Assembly (NCBI RefSeq): GCF_006385685.1
Contig: NZ_VFRP01000002.1
Location: 310,001 to 374,000, forward strand
Reading direction: 5' to 3'
Source: Amaricoccus solimangrovi
GTDB lineage: Bacteria > Pseudomonadota > Alphaproteobacteria > Rhodobacterales > Rhodobacteraceae
DNA: 64,000 nucleotides
In this document: piece by piece, positions 8,617 through 16,914 of the stretch
Position numbering within the stretch: the stretch's first letter is position 1
Layout of the letters: each line of letters opens with the position of its first letter
Translations under genes and position numbers: made by a program
The notes under the pieces: generated by a model
What the model saw: the letters and a program-made list of their open reading frames with translations, nothing else
The model's database searches: none
Told to the model about the DNA's origin: nothing

Positions 8617-9405
8617 TCAGACCTCCGCGCCGATGCCCGCGCGGAGCCCGTCGCGCACCCGCGCGGCGATTGAGAGAAAATCCGCGCTCTCGCGGATGTG
8701 GAGCGGGCGTTCGCGCGGGAGCGGGCTTTCGATCACGTCCGTCACGCGGCCCGGCCGCGGGCTCATCACGACGATGCGCGTCGAGAGATAGACCGCCTCG
8801 GGGATCGAATGGGTGACGAAGCAGATCGTCTTGCCCGTCCGCGCCCAGAGCGCCAGCAGCTCCTCGTTCAGCCGGTCGCGCACGATCTCGTCGAGCGCGC
8901 CGAAGGGCTCGTCCATCAAGAGGAGGTCGGCGTCGAAGGCGAGCGCGCGCGCGATCGAGGCGCGCTGCTGCATCCCGCCCGAAAGCTGCCAGGGGTATTT
9001 CTTCTCGAAACCGCCAAGTTCGACCATCCGGAGCACGCGCGCGACCCGCTCCTCCCGCTCGGCCTTCGGGTAGCCCATGATCCGGAGCGGCAGGCGGATG
9101 TTGCCCGCGATGGTTCGCCAGGGCATGAGCGCGGCGGCCTGGAAGACATAGCCATAGGCGCGCGCGCGCCGCGCCGCGTCCGGGCTCATCCCGTTGACTG
9201 CGAGCCGGCCGCCGGTCGGCGTCTCGAGCGCCGCGACGCAGCGCAGGAAGGTGGTCTTGCCGCAGCCCGAGGGGCCGATGAAGCTCACGAACTCGCCCCG
9301 CCCGATCGAGAGGTTCACGTCGCGGAGCGCGTGGACCGGGCCATCGGCGGTCCGGAACACGAGGTCGAGGCCGCTTGCCTCGATGACCGGAGCGTTCGCG
9401 CTCAC
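8617..9405 (-). CDS. ABC transporter ATP-binding protein (SsuB/TauB-like)
   Basis: A 262-residue ATPase with a GTG start (9405). It has a Walker A motif GPSGCGKTT near residues 45-53, signature LSGGMQQRAS near 145-154 and Walker B LLLMDEPFGALDE near 165-177. The TVTH-type switch is FVTHSIPEAVYLS. The FGALD after Walker B is typical of nitrate/sulfonate/taurine importers and fits the NMT1-type binding protein at 3379-4365. The GTG start overlaps the stop of the lipoprotein gene (GTGA). It should energise the two permeases at 4463-6183 from which an opposite-strand gene now separates it. Confidence 0.88.
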   Translation of the reverse strand: MSANAPVIEASGLDLVFRTADGPVHALRDVNLSIGRGEFVSFIGPSGCGKTTFLRCVAALETPTGGRLAVNGMSPDAARRARAYGYVFQAAALMPWRTIAGNIRLPLRIMGYPKAEREERVARVLRMVELGGFEKKYPWQLSGGMQQRASIARALAFDADLLLMDEPFGALDEIVRDRLNEELLALWARTGKTICFVTHSIPEAVYLSTRIVVMSPRPGRVTDVIESPLPRERPLHIRESADFLSIAARVRDGLRAGIGAEV

Positions 9406-9800
9406 GCGCCCGCTCCCGGCCCGTCGCCCCAGCCGCCCCGGACCGGGCGGCGCGCCATCACGCCGCTGACGGCGCCGCCGGTCGCCTCCGGCCCGCCGGA
9501 GAAGAGCAGGATGCCCGAGGCCCCGTCGGCGCAGTGGATCGCGCCGAAGGCCGCCGGCCGGCCGGTCGCGGTCTCCTTCGTCTGGCGGAGGTCGCCCGCG
9601 CAATCGGCGCCGTCCTGGGTGGAGAGCGCGACGGAATCCGAGGCGCGCCCCCGCGTCCGCTCACCCTCGTAGCGCGCCGAGCCGTCCGCCGTCGCGACGC
9701 TGACCGGCACGCCCGGCCCGAGGCTCGCGCAGCCGGCGGGAAGCATGAGCCCCGCCGCCAGCGCCACGGCGCGCCGCCAGACGGCCCGGCCGGGGGTCAT
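9402..9800 (-). CDS. Small predicted lipoprotein of unknown function
   Basis: A 132-residue protein with a basic N-terminus, hydrophobic core and a lipobox LPAGC, with the acylated Cys near residue 24. The mature part is Gly/Ala-rich with two further Cys residues (DCAGD and HCADG) that could form a disulfide. The ATG overlaps the stop of the dihydropyrimidinase gene by 4 bp, and its own stop overlaps the GTG of the ATPase, so it is a true member of this operon. I recognise no family. A transporter-associated or envelope role would fit the context only loosely. Confidence 0.7.
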   Translation of the reverse strand: MTPGRAVWRRAVALAAGLMLPAGCASLGPGVPVSVATADGSARYEGERTRGRASDSVALSTQDGADCAGDLRQTKETATGRPAAFGAIHCADGASGILLFSGGPEATGGAVSGVMARRPVRGGWGDGPGAGA

Positions 9801-11251
9801 ACCCCGCTCGCCGGGATGCCCGCGCGCTCCACCGGCCGGGGCGCGGTCAGCTCCTTCCAGGCCGAGAGCGCCTTCGAGACCGGGCCGGCCGGGGGCCGCG
9901 CGACGAACTCGCCATGGCCCTCGGCCGGCCTCAGCGCGCCGTCGTCGACCATCACCCGCCCGCGCGAGAGCACGTAGCGCGGCAGCCCGCGCACCGTCTT
10001 GCCCTCGAAGACGTTGTAATCGATCGCCGATTGCTGCGTGCTGGCGGAGATGGTCTTCTCCTTCCTCGGATCGAGCACGATCAGATCGGCGTCCGCGCCG
10101 ACGAGCACCGCGCCCTTCCTCGGATAGCAGTTCAGGATCTTCGCGATATTGGTCGAGGTGACGGCGACGAATTCGTTCGGGGTGATCCGGCCGGTCTCGA
10201 CGCCCTGGGTCCAGAGCATCGGCAGCCGGTCCTCGAGCCCGCCGGTTCCGTTCGGAATCTTGGTGAAATCCCCGACGCCGAAGCGCTTCTGCGCCGTGGT
10301 GAAGGCGCAATGATCGGTCGCGACGCAGGAGAGCGTTCCCGACGCCAGCCCCGCCCAGAGCGAGTCCTGATTGCGCTTGTCGCGGAACGGCGGCGACATC
10401 ACCCGGCGCGCGGCGTGGTCCCAGTCCGGGTTGAAGTATTCGCTCTCGTCGAGCGTCAGGTGCTGGATCAAGGGCTCGCCCCAGACGCGCCTGCCCAGCA
10501 TCTTCGCCCGCCGGATCGCCTCGTGCGCGTCCTCGCAGGAGACATGGACCACGTAGAGCGGCACGCCGGCCATGTCGGCGATCATGATCGCGCGGTTCGT
10601 GGCCTCGCCCTCGACCTGCGCGGGCCGGGAGTAGGCATGCGCCTCGGGGCCGGTATTGCCCTCGGCGAGCAGCCGGGCGGAAAGTTCGGCCACCACGTCG
10701 CCGTTCTCGGCATGGACGAGCGGGATGGCGCCCAGTTCCGCGCAGCGGCGGAACGAGGCGTACATCTCGTCGTCATTGACCATCAGCGAGCCCTTGTAGG
10801 CCATGAAATGCTTGAAGGTGTTGATCCCCTTCTCCGTCACCGCCTTCATCTCGTCGAAGACCTGCTCGCCCCACCAGGTCACCGCCATGTGGAACGAGTA
10901 GTCGCAATGGGCGCGGGCCGACTTGTTGTCCCAGGCCTTGAGCGCGTCGAGAAGCGACTGGCCGGGGCTCGGCAGCGCGAAATCGACCACCATCGTCGTC
11001 CCGCCCGCGAGCGCCGCGCGCGTGCCGCTGTCGAAATCATCCGCCGAATAGGTGCCCATGAACGGCATCTCGAGATGGGTATGCGGGTCGATCCCGCCGG
11101 GCATCACGAAGGCGTCCGAGGCGTCGAGCACCGTGTCGCCCGCGAGATCCGGCCCGATCGCGGCGATCTTCCCGCCCTCGATCAGCACGTCGGCCTCGTA
11201 GGTGAGATCGGCGGTGACGATGGTTCCGCCCTTGATGACCGTGGTGCTCAT
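9797..11251 (-). CDS. hydA: Dihydropyrimidinase (D-hydantoinase family)
   Basis: A 484-residue amidohydrolase that opens dihydrouracil/dihydrothymine (or hydantoins) to N-carbamoyl-beta-amino acids. Metal motif DPHTHLEMPF gives H57 and H59. The carbamylated lysine is in FMAYKGSLMVND (K153). Further ligands follow in PLVHAENGD, YVVHVSCEDA and VATDHCAF. Length and motif order match bacterial dihydropyrimidinases well. It is the first gene of a leftward unit hydA-lipoprotein-ATPase with 4-bp overlaps. Its promoter lies in the 129-bp gap shared with the divergent arsR-like gene. The next pathway step is the M20 hydrolase at 13425-14678. Confidence 0.92.
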   Translation of the reverse strand: MSTTVIKGGTIVTADLTYEADVLIEGGKIAAIGPDLAGDTVLDASDAFVMPGGIDPHTHLEMPFMGTYSADDFDSGTRAALAGGTTMVVDFALPSPGQSLLDALKAWDNKSARAHCDYSFHMAVTWWGEQVFDEMKAVTEKGINTFKHFMAYKGSLMVNDDEMYASFRRCAELGAIPLVHAENGDVVAELSARLLAEGNTGPEAHAYSRPAQVEGEATNRAIMIADMAGVPLYVVHVSCEDAHEAIRRAKMLGRRVWGEPLIQHLTLDESEYFNPDWDHAARRVMSPPFRDKRNQDSLWAGLASGTLSCVATDHCAFTTAQKRFGVGDFTKIPNGTGGLEDRLPMLWTQGVETGRITPNEFVAVTSTNIAKILNCYPRKGAVLVGADADLIVLDPRKEKTISASTQQSAIDYNVFEGKTVRGLPRYVLSRGRVMVDDGALRPAEGHGEFVARPPAGPVSKALSAWKELTAPRPVERAGIPASGV

Positions 11252-11370
11252 GCCGCTCTCCTTGCCTCGACAACCGCAGCAGACCGCTTTTCGCTCCGCC
11301 GGGCAAGGGGCCTGAGGCGGGCGCGCGTTTCATTTTACGAATCGGTTGACTGATGGTCGCGTGGAACGTA

Positions 11371-11391
11371 GATTTACCACATGGTTGAATC
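11371..11391. promoter_or_regulatory. Candidate ArsR operator overlapping the arsR start codon
   Basis: ACCA and TGGT arms separated by CA are centred at 11380-11381, and the symmetry extends to GATT and AATC on the outside with a one-base offset. The palindrome covers the ATG of the ArsR-like gene, where autorepression would be effective. No good ribosome-binding site precedes this ATG (the nearest purine run, GGAA, is 13-16 bases upstream), so the mRNA may be leaderless. Confidence 0.4.
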
Positions 11392-11767
11392 AGAAGCACC
11401 CCGGCTCGACGCGATCTTCCACGCCCTTGGCGACACCACCCGGCGGCGGATGCTCCGCGCGCTGGCCGATGGAGAGAAGAGCGTGAGCGAACTGGCCGAG
11501 CCCTTCGAGATGACGCTCGCCGCCGCCTCGAAACACATCAAGGTACTGGAGAGCGCCGGCCTCATCCGGCGCGAGATCCGCTGGCGGACGCATGTCTGCC
11601 GGCTGGCGCCCGAGCCGCTCGCGCGGGCGCATGACTGGCTCGGCTTCTACGAACGCTTCTGGACCGACCGGCTCGACACGCTCGACCGCCTGCTCCGCGA
11701 GGAGGATGCGAAGGCGGCGGCGGAACACCAACGGGAAGGAGAGAAGGATGAACGAGATGACGACTGA
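11381..11767 (+). CDS. ArsR/SmtB-family transcriptional regulator
   Basis: A 128-residue winged-helix protein. The LDAIFHALGDTTRRRMLRAL opening and the recognition helix AAASKHIKVLESAGLI (about residues 47-62) are typical of the ArsR subgroup paired with SRPBCC proteins. No metal-binding Cys cluster is visible, so a metal sensor is unlikely. It overlaps the downstream SRPBCC gene by 20 bp, and such pairs are usually co-regulated. The C-terminal tail is charged (EKDERDDD). It is probably autoregulated through the palindrome over its start codon. Whether it affects the divergent hydA gene is unknown. Confidence 0.85.
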   Translation: MVESEAPRLDAIFHALGDTTRRRMLRALADGEKSVSELAEPFEMTLAAASKHIKVLESAGLIRREIRWRTHVCRLAPEPLARAHDWLGFYERFWTDRLDTLDRLLREEDAKAAAEHQREGEKDERDDD

Positions 11768-12305
11768 CATGGCCCCGGACATGGTCCCGGTCGACGCCTA
11801 TGGCGCGCTCACCGGGCCGATGACGCTCACGATCCAGCGGATCCTGCCCGGGCCGGTCGAGCGGATCTGGGACTATCTCACCGACGGCGCGCTGCGCGCG
11901 CGCTGGCTCGCGGCGGGGGAGATGGAGCCCCGGGTCGGTGGCGCCGCGGAGTTCATCTGGCGCAACGACGAGCTGACCGATCCGCCCGGCGCGAAACCCC
12001 AAGGCTTCGGCGCCGAGCACCGGATGAAGGCCACCGTGACCGAATACGACCCGCCCCGCCGCCTCGCCTTCACCTGGGAGGAGACCGGCGGCGTCGCGAT
12101 CACGCTGGAGCCGAAGGGCACGCGCGTGCTCCTGACGCTGACGCATCGCGACCTGCCGCGGCGCTCGATGCTGCTCGGCGTCTCCGCCGGCTGGCACGCG
12201 CATCTCGACGTGCTGGTGGCGCGGGCGCGGAGCGTGGAGCCGGCGCCGTTCTGGGACGCCTGGGCGCGGCTCAGGGCCGAATACGACGCCCGGCTTCCCG
12301 CCTGA
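11748..12305 (+). CDS. SRPBCC (AHSA1/START-fold) family protein
   Basis: A 185-residue helix-grip protein that probably binds a small hydrophobic ligand. The TIQRILPGPVERIWDYLTD opening, RARWLAAGEMEPRVGG and the late W-A-R segment are standard AHSA1/CalC-like features. The ATG at 11748 has a GGAAGGAGAGAAGG sequence directly upstream, inside the end of the arsR gene. A second ATG at 11760 is possible. It is translationally linked to the ArsR regulator and ends at a strong hairpin. Confidence 0.82.
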   Translation: MNEMTTDMAPDMVPVDAYGALTGPMTLTIQRILPGPVERIWDYLTDGALRARWLAAGEMEPRVGGAAEFIWRNDELTDPPGAKPQGFGAEHRMKATVTEYDPPRRLAFTWEETGGVAITLEPKGTRVLLTLTHRDLPRRSMLLGVSAGWHAHLDVLVARARSVEPAPFWDAWARLRAEYDARLPA

Positions 12306-12311
12306 TCGGGA

Positions 12312-12351
12312 CCGCCCCGGCCCGAGGCTCAGCGGGTCTCGGCCGGGGCGG
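12312..12351. terminator. Hairpin between SRPBCC and acyltransferase genes
   Basis: An 11-bp perfect stem (CCGCCCCGGCC with GGCCGGGGCGG) has an 18-base loop and spans the convergent gap. Its right arm is inside the last codons of the acyltransferase. It probably serves the rightward SRPBCC transcript. Confidence 0.45.
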
Positions 12352-13387
12352 CGCGCCCGGATGGCCGCGCACGCGCCGCCGCGACGAGCGGACCCTCGAC
12401 GAGGCGATGGACCAGCATCCCGGCCGCGACGGCGGTCCCGGTCAGCAGCGCCAGCATCGCCGCGGGCGGCAGCGCGGCGGCGCCCGGCAGCCGCCGCGCT
12501 GCCGGCGCGACCAGCGCGAGCGCGGAGCCATGGACGAGGTAGATCGCGAAGGAGCCTCTTCCCAGCGCGACGAGCATCCGGGGCACGCGCCGCGCCATCG
12601 CCAGCACGAGCACGAGAAGCGCCGAGCCCGGCCCAAAGATCGCCACCCGCGCCGCCTCGCCCCAGCCCGGCCCCGTCATCTCGCCCGCCGCCCCGGCGAG
12701 CACGATCGCGAGGCCGAGCGTCGCGAGCGGCGCCGCCGCGCCCGCCGGAAGGCGCTCCCGGGCAAGGGCCGCGAGCATCCCGAGGCCGAAACAGAGATCG
12801 AACGGCGAAAGCACCGCGTCGAGCGGCGCCGGCGGGGCCATGAATACCGTGAGCCCCGAGGCTGCCATCCAGCCGAGGAACAGCGGCCGGAACCGGGCCG
12901 GGCGCAGCAGGACCAGCGCGAAGAGCATGTAGAACAGCGCCTCCCGCCCCAGCGTCCAGGCGACACGCAGCACTGGCTCCTCGGCGCCGGGCAGCGGGAC
13001 CAGCGAGGCCAGCAGTCGCTCCGCGCTCAGCCGCCCCGCGCCGAGATGGAGCCCGAAGGCGGGAGCGAGCGCGATGCCGAGCGCGACGCAGGCGAGGACC
13101 GTCCAGTAGAGCGGCAGCAGCCGCCGCGCGCGGCCGAGCAGGAAGGCCGCCGCCACCGCCTCGCCCCGGTCGCCGCGCCGGTGGCGGAGGAGGACAAGGA
13201 AACCCGAGAGCACGAAGAAGAACTCCACCCCGTGCTGGCCGAGGCGCCAGAAACTGCCCGCGTCCTCACCCGGTATCGCAACGACGGGCAGGAAGTAGTT
13301 GTTCGCGTGGAAGAACACCACGCCGATCGCCGCGAGCGCCCGCCCCGCGTCCAGCCCCGGCAGGCGCTCCGCCGTCTCTCCCGACAA
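12329..13387 (-). CDS. Acyltransferase family 3 membrane protein (OafA/YrhL-like)
   Basis: A 352-residue polytopic membrane protein with about ten hydrophobic segments. RLPGLDAGRALAAIGVVFFHANNYF at the N-terminus carries the family R/H pair, and GVEFFFVLSGFLVLL follows near residue 55. Such enzymes move acyl groups from acyl-CoA to surface sugars or lipids. The frame has no ATG at the right place; the start is taken as TTG at 13387, eight codons before RLPG, with a weak ribosome-binding site. It lies between the M20 hydrolase and the convergent SRPBCC gene and has no evident link with pyrimidine breakdown. Confidence 0.8.
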   Translation of the reverse strand: MSGETAERLPGLDAGRALAAIGVVFFHANNYFLPVVAIPGEDAGSFWRLGQHGVEFFFVLSGFLVLLRHRRGDRGEAVAAAFLLGRARRLLPLYWTVLACVALGIALAPAFGLHLGAGRLSAERLLASLVPLPGAEEPVLRVAWTLGREALFYMLFALVLLRPARFRPLFLGWMAASGLTVFMAPPAPLDAVLSPFDLCFGLGMLAALARERLPAGAAAPLATLGLAIVLAGAAGEMTGPGWGEAARVAIFGPGSALLVLVLAMARRVPRMLVALGRGSFAIYLVHGSALALVAPAARRLPGAAALPPAAMLALLTGTAVAAGMLVHRLVEGPLVAAARARPSGRAAPAETR

Positions 13388-13424
13388 GCCGGGACCTAGC
13401 GCCGGGCGGAGGCGCGGCGGTTTT

Positions 13425-14678
13425 TCACCGGACCACCCCGGCCGTCTCCAGCACCGCGTGGAAGAGCACGTTGGCGCCCTTCTCGGCCCAGTCGGGCGTG
13501 ATTTCCTCGGCCTCGTTGTGGCTGAGCCCGTCGACGCAGGGGCACATCACCATCGTCGCCGGCGCGACCTTCGCCGCCCAGCAGGCATCGTGGCCCGCCC
13601 CGGAGATGATGTCGCGGTGCGAGTAACCGAGCTTCTCCGCCGCGCCGCGCACCGTCGCGACCAGGTCCGGCGCGAAGGTCACCGGGTCGAAATGCCCGAC
13701 CGGCTCCACCGCGCATCCGACGCCGAGCACCTCGCAGATCGTCGTCGCCCGCTTCTCGATCTCCGCGCGCATCCGGTCGAGCTTCTCCTGCTCCGGCGAG
13801 CGGATGTCGACGGTGAAGACCACCTTCCCCGGCAGCACGTTGCGCGAGTTGGGCGCGAATTTCACCTGGCCGACCCCGCCGACGGCGTTCGGCTGCTCGC
13901 CCGTCGCGACCTCCTGCACCATCTCGAAGATCCGCGCCATCGCGAGCCCCGCGTTCACCCGCATCGGCATCGGCGTCGAGCCGGTATGCGCCTCCTTGCC
14001 GGTCAGCGTGAATTCGAGCCACCAGAGCCCCTGGCAATGGGTGACGACGCCGATCTCCTTCTCCTCGGCCTCGAGGATCGGCCCCTGTTCGATGTGGAGC
14101 TCGTAATAAGCGTGCATCCTGCGCGCGCCGACCTCCTCATCGCCCTTCCAGCCGATCCGCTCCAGTTCCTCTCCGAAGCTCAGTCCGTCCAGATCGGTCC
14201 GGCCGTAGGCGTAGTCGAGGTCGATCACCCCGGCGAAGACGCCGGAGGCGAGCATCGCCGGGGCGAACCGCGCGCCTTCCTCGTTGGTCCAGTTGGTGAC
14301 GACGATCGGATGCTTCGTGCGGATCCCGAGGTCGTTCATCGAGCGCACCGCCTCTAGCGCGCCGAGCACGCCGAGCACGCCGTCGTACTTGCCCCCCGTC
14401 GGCTGCGTGTCGAGATGCGAGCCGACATAGACCGGAAGCGCGTCGGGATCCTCGCCGGGGCGCGTCGCGAACATCGTCCCCATCGCGTCGACGCCGAGCG
14501 TGAGCCCCGCCGCCTCGCACCAGGTCCTGAACAGCGCCCGCCCCTCGGCGTCCGCGTCGGTCAGCGTCTGGCGGTTGTTGCCGCCCGCGACGCCCGGCCC
14601 GATCCTCGCCATCTCCATGATGCTGTCCCAGAGCCGGGCACCGTCGATCCGGAAGTTCTCGCCGGTCCTCGGCATCAT
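13425..14678 (-). CDS. N-carbamoyl-beta-alanine amidohydrolase/M20 Zn-dependent hydrolase
   Basis: A 417-residue binuclear-zinc amidohydrolase of the M20 hydantoinase/carbamoylase subgroup. Metal motifs are GSHLDTQPTGGKYDG (H88, D99), TNEEGARF (E133/E134), HIEQGP near 200 and GAGHDA near 375. With dihydropyrimidinase nearby, the likely reaction is N-carbamoyl-beta-alanine to beta-alanine, CO2 and ammonia; allantoate amidohydrolase is the main alternative. The ATG at 14678 overlaps the aminotransferase stop by 4 bp, so it is coupled to the next enzyme of the same route. Confidence 0.9.
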   Translation of the reverse strand: MMPRTGENFRIDGARLWDSIMEMARIGPGVAGGNNRQTLTDADAEGRALFRTWCEAAGLTLGVDAMGTMFATRPGEDPDALPVYVGSHLDTQPTGGKYDGVLGVLGALEAVRSMNDLGIRTKHPIVVTNWTNEEGARFAPAMLASGVFAGVIDLDYAYGRTDLDGLSFGEELERIGWKGDEEVGARRMHAYYELHIEQGPILEAEEKEIGVVTHCQGLWWLEFTLTGKEAHTGSTPMPMRVNAGLAMARIFEMVQEVATGEQPNAVGGVGQVKFAPNSRNVLPGKVVFTVDIRSPEQEKLDRMRAEIEKRATTICEVLGVGCAVEPVGHFDPVTFAPDLVATVRGAAEKLGYSHRDIISGAGHDACWAAKVAPATMVMCPCVDGLSHNEAEEITPDWAEKGANVLFHAVLETAGVVR

Positions 14679-16012
14679 TTCAGCCCCGTCAGCACGTCGC
14701 GGAGCGTCCCGACCAGTTCGTCGATCTGCCCCTTCCCGATGATCAGCGGCGGCGACATCGCGATGATGTCGCCGGTGGTGCGGATCATGATCCCCTTCTC
14801 GTAGGCGTCGAGGAAGGCCTGGAAGGCGCGCGCGGTCGGCTGCCCCGGGATCGGCTCCAGCTCCACCGCGCCGATCAGGCCTTCGTTGCGGATATCAATG
14901 ACATGCGGGCAGTCCCTGAGCGAATGCAGCGCCTCGGCCCAGTAGGGCGCGAGGTCGGCGGCGCGCTCGAAGAGCCCCTCCTCGCGGTAGGTGTCGAGCG
15001 TGGCGATCCCGGCGGCGGCGGCGATCGGCGTGCCGGAATAGGTATAGCCGTGGAAGAGTTCGATCAGGTTCTCCGGACCGGTCATGAAGGCGTCGTGGAT
15101 CGCCGCCGTCGTCAGCACCGCGCCCATCGGGATCACGCCGTTGGTGATGCCCTTGGCGCAGGTGATCATGTCCGGCACCACGCCGTATTTCTCCGCCGCG
15201 AAGGCCGCGCCGGTCCGGCCGAAGCCGGTGATGACCTCGTCGAAGATCAGCAGGATGCCGTGTTTCGAGCAGATCTCGCGCAGGCGCTTCAGATAGCCCT
15301 TCGGCGGGATCAGCACGCCGGTCGAGCCCGCGACCGGCTCGACGATAACCGCGGCGATGGTCGAGGCGTCGTGCAGCGTCACGATCCGCTCGAGTTCGTC
15401 GGCGATCTCGGCCCCGTGCTCGGGCTGGCCGACCGAGAAGGCGTTCTTTCCCGGCAGATGGGTATGCGGCATGTGGTCGACGCCCGTCAGCAGCGTGCCG
15501 AAGACCTTGCGGTTGTTGACGATGCCGCCGACCGAGATGCCGCCGAAGTTCACCCCGTGATAGCCGCGCTCGCGCCCGATCAGCCGGGTACGCGACCCCT
15601 GCCCGATCGCCCGCTGATAGGCGATCGCGATCTTCAGCGCGGTTTCAACGGCTTCGGAGCCGGAATTGCAGAAGAACGCGTGTTCCATGCCCTCGGGCGC
15701 GATGTCGACGAGCCGGTTCGCAAGCTCGAAGGCCTTCGGATGGCCCATCTGGAAGGCCGGCGCGTAGTCGAGCTCCGCCGCCTGGTCCTGGATCGCCTTC
15801 GTGATCGCCGGCCGGCAATGCCCGGCGTTGCAGCACCAGAGCCCGGCGGTGCCGTCGAGAATCCGGCGCCCGTCCGAGGTCGTGTAATGCATCCCCTCGG
15901 CCGCGACCAGCATCCGCGGCGCCTTCTTGAACTGGCGGTTCGCGGTGAAGGGCATCCAGAACGCCCTGAGGTCGTTCGGGGCCGAAAGGCTCGCTGCGGA
16001 ACGTTCGGACAT
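14675..16012 (-). CDS. Class III aminotransferase, probable beta-alanine/omega-amino acid:pyruvate type
   Basis: A 445-residue PLP enzyme. The cofactor region is visible: CNSGSEAVETA (about 115-125), a YHG segment at 151-153, D258 in LIFDEVITGFGRTG and the Schiff-base lysine K287 in CAKGITNG. The FWMPFTANRQFK opening is characteristic of omega-amino acid:pyruvate aminotransferases. Transfer of the beta-alanine amino group to pyruvate would give malonate semialdehyde. It is the first gene of a leftward unit and is divergent from rutR. A RutR-type box lies about 70 bp upstream of its ATG. Confidence 0.9.
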   Translation of the reverse strand: MSERSAASLSAPNDLRAFWMPFTANRQFKKAPRMLVAAEGMHYTTSDGRRILDGTAGLWCCNAGHCRPAITKAIQDQAAELDYAPAFQMGHPKAFELANRLVDIAPEGMEHAFFCNSGSEAVETALKIAIAYQRAIGQGSRTRLIGRERGYHGVNFGGISVGGIVNNRKVFGTLLTGVDHMPHTHLPGKNAFSVGQPEHGAEIADELERIVTLHDASTIAAVIVEPVAGSTGVLIPPKGYLKRLREICSKHGILLIFDEVITGFGRTGAAFAAEKYGVVPDMITCAKGITNGVIPMGAVLTTAAIHDAFMTGPENLIELFHGYTYSGTPIAAAAGIATLDTYREEGLFERAADLAPYWAEALHSLRDCPHVIDIRNEGLIGAVELEPIPGQPTARAFQAFLDAYEKGIMIRTTGDIIAMSPPLIIGKGQIDELVGTLRDVLTGLK

Positions 16013-16082
16013 CGCTGGCTTTCCTCGGGATGGCCGCCCGCGGGGGCGATGACACTCGACCCGCCAGGCAAACTCTGGTCTT

Positions 16083-16098
16083 ATGACCAAACGGTCAA
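16083..16098. promoter_or_regulatory. RutR operator (near-consensus palindrome)
   Basis: The 16-bp site reads ATGACCAAACGGTCAA. The TGACC and GGTCA arms are perfectly inverted around AAAC. It matches the known E. coli RutR consensus (TTGACCA, two bases, TGGTCAA) at 12 of 14 specified positions. It lies between the divergent aminotransferase and rutR genes, where binding could control both. Uracil or thymine is the known ligand that releases RutR. Confidence 0.78.
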
Positions 16099-16198
16099 AA
16101 ACGGACGCTATCACCGGCGTCCGCGGCGTCAAGCGCAATCCAGGGAGCCCGGCCGCGGCCATGATCCGATCCCCGTGCGAAGCCGGAGACACCCGCGC

Positions 16199-16840
16199 GT
16201 GAGCCGCGCCGCCGCCCGCGCCAATCCGACCCGGATCCAGCGCGAGAAGACCGAGGCGATCCTCGCCGCCGCGCTCGACGCCTTCTCGACCCAGGGCTAT
16301 CGCGGCGCCACGCTCGACCAGATCGCCGAGGCGGCCGGGCTCTCGAAGCCGAACCTGCTCTACTACTTCGCCTCGAAGGACGAGATCCACCGCGCGCTGC
16401 TCGACCGGCTGCTCGACACCTGGCTCGAGCCTTTGCGCGCGCTCGATCCCGAGGGCGACCCGGCGGCCGAGATCGAGGGCTATGTGGTGCGCAAGCTCCG
16501 CATGTCGCGGGATTTCCCGCGCGAAAGCCGTCTCTTCGCCGGCGAGGTTCTCGCGGGGGCGCCCCGGATCGCCGACCGGATCGGCGGCCCGCTCAGGGCG
16601 CTGATGGAGGAGAAGGCCGCCGTCATCCGGGGATGGTCGGAGGCGGGTCTGATCGCACCGGTCGATCCCCATCACCTGATCTTCTCGATCTGGGCCGCGA
16701 CCCAGCACTACGCCGATTTCGACGCCCAGATCCGCGGCATCCTCGGAACCGCCGGAGGCGCGCATTTTCCAGCGGCCGAGGCCCATCTCGTCCATCTCTT
16801 CCGGCGCGCCATCGCGCCGGCGCGGGCCGGCGCGGGCTGA
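16199..16840 (+). CDS. rutR: TetR-family pyrimidine-responsive regulator RutR
   Basis: A 213-residue TetR regulator. The HTH is AILAAALDAFSTQGYRGATLDQIAEAAGLSKPNLLYYFASK. The ligand domain follows RutR closely: DTWLEPLRALDP, SRDFPRESRLFAGEVLAGAP, DPHHLIFSIWAATQHYADF. Known RutR binds uracil or thymine and represses or activates pyrimidine genes. The GTG at 16199 (CCGGAG upstream) gives the usual length; another in-frame GTG at 16175 is possible. It sits beside aminotransferase, M20 hydrolase and dihydropyrimidinase genes, not the Rut oxidative operon. It therefore probably controls the reductive pathway here. Confidence 0.9.
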   Translation: MSRAAARANPTRIQREKTEAILAAALDAFSTQGYRGATLDQIAEAAGLSKPNLLYYFASKDEIHRALLDRLLDTWLEPLRALDPEGDPAAEIEGYVVRKLRMSRDFPRESRLFAGEVLAGAPRIADRIGGPLRALMEEKAAVIRGWSEAGLIAPVDPHHLIFSIWAATQHYADFDAQIRGILGTAGGAHFPAAEAHLVHLFRRAIAPARAGAG

Positions 16841-16914
16841 CGCGGCTCGCGGCCTTGTGACGCTCCGGCGCCCGCGGTAAACGGACGGTCTCGTTCCTTG
16901 GCGCGGGACTTCCG

